This document shows positions 5,795 to 5,912 of a stretch of DNA of 5,912 bases, piece after piece; position 1 is the stretch's first letter, and the number at the start of each line of letters is the position of its first letter. The DNA lies in assembly GCA_021815245.1 (NCBI GenBank), contig JAKAHF010000175.1, positions 1 through 5,912 of the forward strand, written 5' to 3'. Both the position numbers and the translations under genes were made by a program. Origin of the DNA: Actinomycetes bacterium (lineage in GTDB: Bacteria > Actinomycetota > Thermoleophilia > RBG-16-64-13). Under the pieces are notes generated by a model that was given only the letters and a program-made list of their open reading frames with translations, had not been told where the DNA came from and ran no database searches.

Positions 5795-5912
5795 CACACC
5801 GGCCATCGCCGACCGATCTCTGAAGCAAAGGAGCGTCAGCTTCCCCTCGAAAACCAGGGGAATGCGTCGCGACCTTGAATCAAGTTGTGTCGGTCGCAGG
5901 CCGACTGTAGCT
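5795..5912. other. Non-coding tail with hairpins; no gene recognised
   Basis: After the RACo stop no convincing gene begins. TTCCCCT (5841-5847) and AGGGGAA (5856-5862) form a perfect 7-bp stem with an 8-base loop, 46 bases after the stop. Further on, CTTGAATCAAG is nearly palindromic, GCGACC (5869-5874) can pair with GGTCGC (5892-5897), and GTCGG (5889-5893) can alternatively pair with CCGAC (5901-5905). There is no T-run, so the first hairpin may be a U-less terminator of the operon, or the region may be the leader of the next gene. AAAGGAG (5827-5833) looks like a ribosome site but has no start codon at usable distance. Confidence 0.45.

Noticed and set aside
4319..5806. A 495-codon open frame on the - strand opposite the RACo gene
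   Set aside because: It lies wholly antisense to a gene with clear ferredoxin and ASKHA motifs; its translation has the His/Asp/Arg-rich composition of a high-G+C shadow frame and no recognisable domain.
5862..5912. ATG at 5862 opening a frame to the window end
   Set aside because: Only 17 codons are visible, there is no ribosome site at suitable distance, and the start codon overlaps the right arm of a hairpin; the residues do not resemble a known N terminus.

Overview
The window is G+C-rich (clearly above 60% by eye). It reads like a chromosomal segment of an anaerobic, probably actinobacterial organism (Coriobacteriia or another deep-branching anaerobic lineage). That placement is an inference from composition, codon use and gene content; no taxonomic marker is present. 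No RNA genes, CRISPR arrays, transposons or integration sites were recognised.

The left third holds two genes on the + strand. Bases 1-453 are the C-terminal part of a glycoside hydrolase family 3 enzyme of the beta-N-acetylhexosaminidase (NagZ-like) type, whose start lies outside the window. Bases 514-1119 encode a small predicted lipoprotein of unknown function, with its own good ribosome binding site and a possible extended -10 promoter. A strong hairpin at 1139-1167 sits between this gene and the convergent gene that follows, and probably terminates transcription from both sides.

The rest (1171-5794) is a compact corrinoid-dependent methyl-transfer locus. On the - strand is a uroporphyrinogen-decarboxylase-fold (URO-D/MtaA-like) methyltransferase. 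Diverging from it on the + strand is a tightly packed operon of a GntR-family regulator with a UTRA ligand-binding domain, a cobalamin-binding corrinoid protein with the DxHxxG signature, and a large RACo-type reductive activator of corrinoid proteins (N-terminal [2Fe-2S] ferredoxin plus ASKHA/DUF4445 ATPase-like domain). The operon genes are separated by 4 nt and then overlap by 4 nt (GTGA).

The inferred working model is as follows. The URO-D-fold enzyme moves a methyl group between a substrate and the Co(I) corrinoid protein. When the cobalt is accidentally oxidised to Co(II), RACo reduces it back using ATP and electrons from its ferredoxin domain. The GntR/UTRA protein senses the substrate or a related metabolite and controls both divergent promoters from the 136-bp region between them. 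That region is relatively A+T-rich and contains an 8-bp inverted repeat (7/8 matching) overlapping the -35 box of the methyltransferase promoter. The methylated substrate cannot be read from the sequence, and only one methyltransferase is present, so a second one should be encoded elsewhere.

The last 118 bases hold no recognisable gene, but contain several hairpins and a few sequence pieces loosely resembling a cobalamin riboswitch, cut by the window edge.
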